A DNA stretch of 8,068 bases from Hyphomicrobiales bacterium (GTDB lineage Bacteria; Pseudomonadota; Alphaproteobacteria; Rhizobiales; Devosiaceae). Below the pieces are notes generated by a model, which was not told the DNA's origin, searched no databases, and was given only the letters and a program-made list of their open reading frames with translations. Positions 6,865 through 8,068 of the stretch are shown here, piece by piece. Made by a program: the position numbers and the translations under genes. How positions within the stretch are numbered: position 1 is the stretch's first letter; each line of letters starts with the position of its first letter. The DNA lies in assembly GCA_027082895.1 (NCBI GenBank), contig JALWTJ010000103.1, forward strand, positions 1-8,068. Reading direction: 5' to 3'.

Positions 6865-6865
6865 C

Positions 6866-7060
6866 ATGAAAAGAATTCTTGCCTTTACCCCCCTTGCTGC
6901 CATTGCCCTTGGTGCCGCACCTGCCCTTGCCCATCCCGGCCATCTGGCAAGGGTGGCGGGCCACACCCACACCATTTTCGAACTGGTGGCCCAGAGCTCC
7001 CTCATTGCCCTGGTCCTGCTGGGCTATGTGGTCTTTCTGAAAATCCGCTCCCGTGGCTGA
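6866..7060 (+). CDS. Small signal-peptide/one-TM protein with His-rich HPGH mature N-terminus
   Basis: This 64-residue protein has a signal sequence MKRILAFTPLAAIALGAAPALA (residues 1-22) with a good AxA cleavage site. The mature chain would then begin HPGHLARVAGHTH, with four His in thirteen residues (H23, H26, H33, H35). A single hydrophobic segment (about 41-58, LVAQSSLIALVLLGYVVF) follows, ending KIRSRG, so the short His-rich part should face the periplasm and the basic tail the cytoplasm. The start has a purine-rich Shine-Dalgarno, AGAGGAAA, five to six bases upstream, itself inside a strong hairpin. I do not recognise a characterised family with certainty; HPGH right after signal cleavage recalls HupE/UreJ-type nickel/cobalt permeases and small alphaproteobacterial proteins annotated as DUF6732. 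The 8-bp overlap with cbiX implies joint expression, and metal (cobalt) binding or handling is inferred from that and the histidines. Confidence 0.8.
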   Translation: MKRILAFTPLAAIALGAAPALAHPGHLARVAGHTHTIFELVAQSSLIALVLLGYVVFLKIRSRG

Positions 7061-8068
7061 ACGGACGCTGGTGCCGCCGGAAACCGGGGTTATGTTGTGC
7101 GGACACGGTTCTCGCAACCAGCGTGCCGTTGAACAGTTTTCCGGCCTGTGCGACAGCCTGATCGCCCGACTGCCCGGCGTGCCGGTGCAATATGGCTATC
7201 TGGAATTTGCCAACCCGGTTCTGCATCAGGGGCTGGACCGCCTGCGCGAAGCCGGGGTGAAGCGGGTCCATGCGCTTCCCGGCATGCTGTTTGCCGCCGG
7301 CCATGCCAAGAACGACATTCCAAGCGTTCTCAATACCTATGCGGCACGCCATCCCGGTTTTGAAATAATCTACGGGCGCGAACTGGGGATCGACAACAAG
7401 CTGATCCGTGCCGCTGCCGACAGGATCGCGGAGGCGGAACAAAAGGCTCCGGCGGCGGCGGATGGGGCTGACATTTCGCGTCACGAAACCCTGTTGCTGG
7501 TGGTGGGCCGGGGCGCTTCGGACCCGGACGCCAATTCCAACGTGTCCAAGGTGACCCGCATGCTGTGGGAAGGCATGGGGTTCGGCTGGGCGGAAACGGC
7601 CTATTCCGGCGTGACCTTTCCCCTCGTCGCCCCGGCCCTGGAACGGGCCGTTCGGCTGGGGTTCAAGCGCATCATCGTCTTTCCCTATTTCCTGTTTACC
7701 GGCGTGCTGGTCAACCGCATCTATGATGCCGCCGAGGAGGCAGCGCGGAATTTTCCGGATGTGCAGATCCTGAAGGCGCCCTATCTCAACCAGAGCGAAC
7801 TGGTGGTGGAAACCTTCCTGGATCGGCTCGATGAAATCGCGAACGGTCAGAACCTGATGAACTGCGCCATGTGCAAGTTCCGTGAACAGGTGCTGGGTTT
7901 TGAAGCCGAACGGGGCCTGCCCCAGGAAAGCCATCACCATCATGTGGAAGGGGTTGGCGGGGGCATGGAGAACTGCCCGTGCAACGGGGATTGCGATGCC
8001 TCGTGCCGCGATGAGGAATTCTGCGCGCGGCACAACCTGCCTTTCACGCCGGTACATGCCCATGCCCA
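7053..8068 (+). CDS. cbiX: Sirohydrochlorin cobaltochelatase CbiX, long form with Cys-rich tail (3' partial)
   Basis: Reading from GTG at 7053 gives 338 residues to the window edge with no stop. CbiX inserts Co(II) into sirohydrochlorin without ATP, the first committed step of the early-cobalt (anaerobic) cobalamin route. The N-terminal half has the chelatase motif MLCGHGSR with H18, and LPGMLFAAGHAKNDIP with H84, the two expected metal-binding histidines. The repeated second half (about 145-265) has VGRGASDPDANSN and PYFLFTGVLVNRIY, with Arg153 and no His at the matching places. The tail carries C271-x-x-C274, a His stretch at 294-297, then C308-P-C310, C314, C318 and C324, resembling the Fe-S/His-rich tail known from some long CbiX proteins. 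GTG is chosen because it overlaps the preceding stop by 8 bp (GTGGCTGA) and gives the usual N-terminal lead before GHGSR; ATG at 7092 is the alternative, with GGGG nearby, but leaves only four residues before the motif's GHG. The gene's antisense strand is also open for over 350 codons. Confidence 0.93.
   Translation, partial: MAERTLVPPETGVMLCGHGSRNQRAVEQFSGLCDSLIARLPGVPVQYGYLEFANPVLHQGLDRLREAGVKRVHALPGMLFAAGHAKNDIPSVLNTYAARHPGFEIIYGRELGIDNKLIRAAADRIAEAEQKAPAAADGADISRHETLLLVVGRGASDPDANSNVSKVTRMLWEGMGFGWAETAYSGVTFPLVAPALERAVRLGFKRIIVFPYFLFTGVLVNRIYDAAEEAARNFPDVQILKAPYLNQSELVVETFLDRLDEIANGQNLMNCAMCKFREQVLGFEAERGLPQESHHHHVEGVGGGMENCPCNGDCDASCRDEEFCARHNLPFTPVHAHA

Larger units (their letters stand above)
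6668..6865 (+). promoter_or_regulatory. Structured non-coding leader upstream of the HPGH protein-cbiX pair
   Basis: Between the rhodanese-HD stop (6642) and the next start (6866) are 223 bases with no recognisable gene; the open frame through it (from 6668) encodes an unconvincing Arg/Pro-rich string with no Shine-Dalgarno. Potential RNA helices are: GTTCC/GGAAC (6683-6687 with 6694-6698), a 9-bp hairpin at 6759-6783, a 6-bp hairpin at 6785-6799, and a 14-bp helix at 6817-6864 that buries the ribosome-binding site. The bases ATTCCGG (6707-6713) are exactly complementary to the seven-base loop CCGGAAT of the 6759-6783 hairpin, allowing a pseudoknot. It carries fragments that recall the 5' half of a cobalamin riboswitch (AAGGGAAC, then CCGGTG) but no B12 box, so I do not call it one. 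Position in front of a cobalt-chelatase gene makes metal- or corrinoid-dependent control a reasonable guess. Confidence 0.5.

Noticed and set aside
6661..6865. Canonical cobalamin riboswitch ahead of cbiX
   Set aside because: AAGGGAAC and CCGGTG occur in the right order but 12 bases apart, and neither the P4-P6 core (GC-rich segment with CCCCGCAACTGT-like bases) nor the B12 box ending in CCTGCC is present. I therefore list only a structured leader.
6668..6865. N-terminal extension of the 64-residue protein or an upstream ORF
   Set aside because: The frame is open, but the extension is Arg/Pro-rich, has no Shine-Dalgarno and would place the perfect signal peptide in mid-protein.
7002..8063. 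Long - strand open frame antisense to cbiX
   Set aside because: It is a shadow produced by high-GC codon bias. The + strand translation gives clear CbiX motifs (GHGSR, H84, Cys-rich tail) throughout.

Overview
The window looks like a chromosomal piece of a GC-rich alphaproteobacterium. The evidence is the dense codon use rich in C and G at third positions, the gene order cobW-cobN-cobO typical of the late-cobalt-insertion (aerobic) cobalamin pathway, and proteins that read like alphaproteobacterial versions of their families. A Rhodospirillales- or Rhodobacterales-like source would fit, but this is inference from style and no database search was run.

Left block (1-4898, + strand): the 3' end of cobW (metal-chaperone-like GTPase with a His-rich loop), complete cobN (large subunit of the aerobic cobaltochelatase) and complete cobO (ATP:corrinoid adenosyltransferase). 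Gaps are short (21 bp) or genes overlap (8 bp), so this is almost certainly one transcription unit. CobW is thought to help deliver cobalt, CobN with CobS/CobT (not in this window) inserts it into hydrogenobyrinic acid a,c-diamide, and CobO adenosylates the product.

Middle block (4899-6642): a small exported protein of unknown function on the - strand, convergent with cobO. Divergent from it, on the + strand, is a 349-residue fusion of a complete single-domain rhodanese to a complete HDDC2/YfbR-type HD-domain phosphohydrolase. Neither is a classical cobalamin gene.

Right block (6643-8068, + strand): a leader of about 220 nt with no gene but several strong potential RNA hairpins, the last of which buries the Shine-Dalgarno sequence of the next gene. 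It is followed by a 64-residue signal-peptide/one-TM protein whose predicted mature end begins HPGH. Next, overlapping by 8 bp, is cbiX, a long-form sirohydrochlorin cobaltochelatase with a His stretch and a Cys-rich C-terminal tail, cut by the window edge. cbiX starts with GTG.

Taken together, the segment joins late (CobN) and early (CbiX) cobalt-insertion machinery. The points most worth a second look are the structured leader with its RBS-sequestering hairpin, the rhodanese-HD fusion, the small HPGH protein coupled to cbiX, and the coexistence of the two chelatase types. I saw no mobile element, CRISPR array, tRNA or rRNA.
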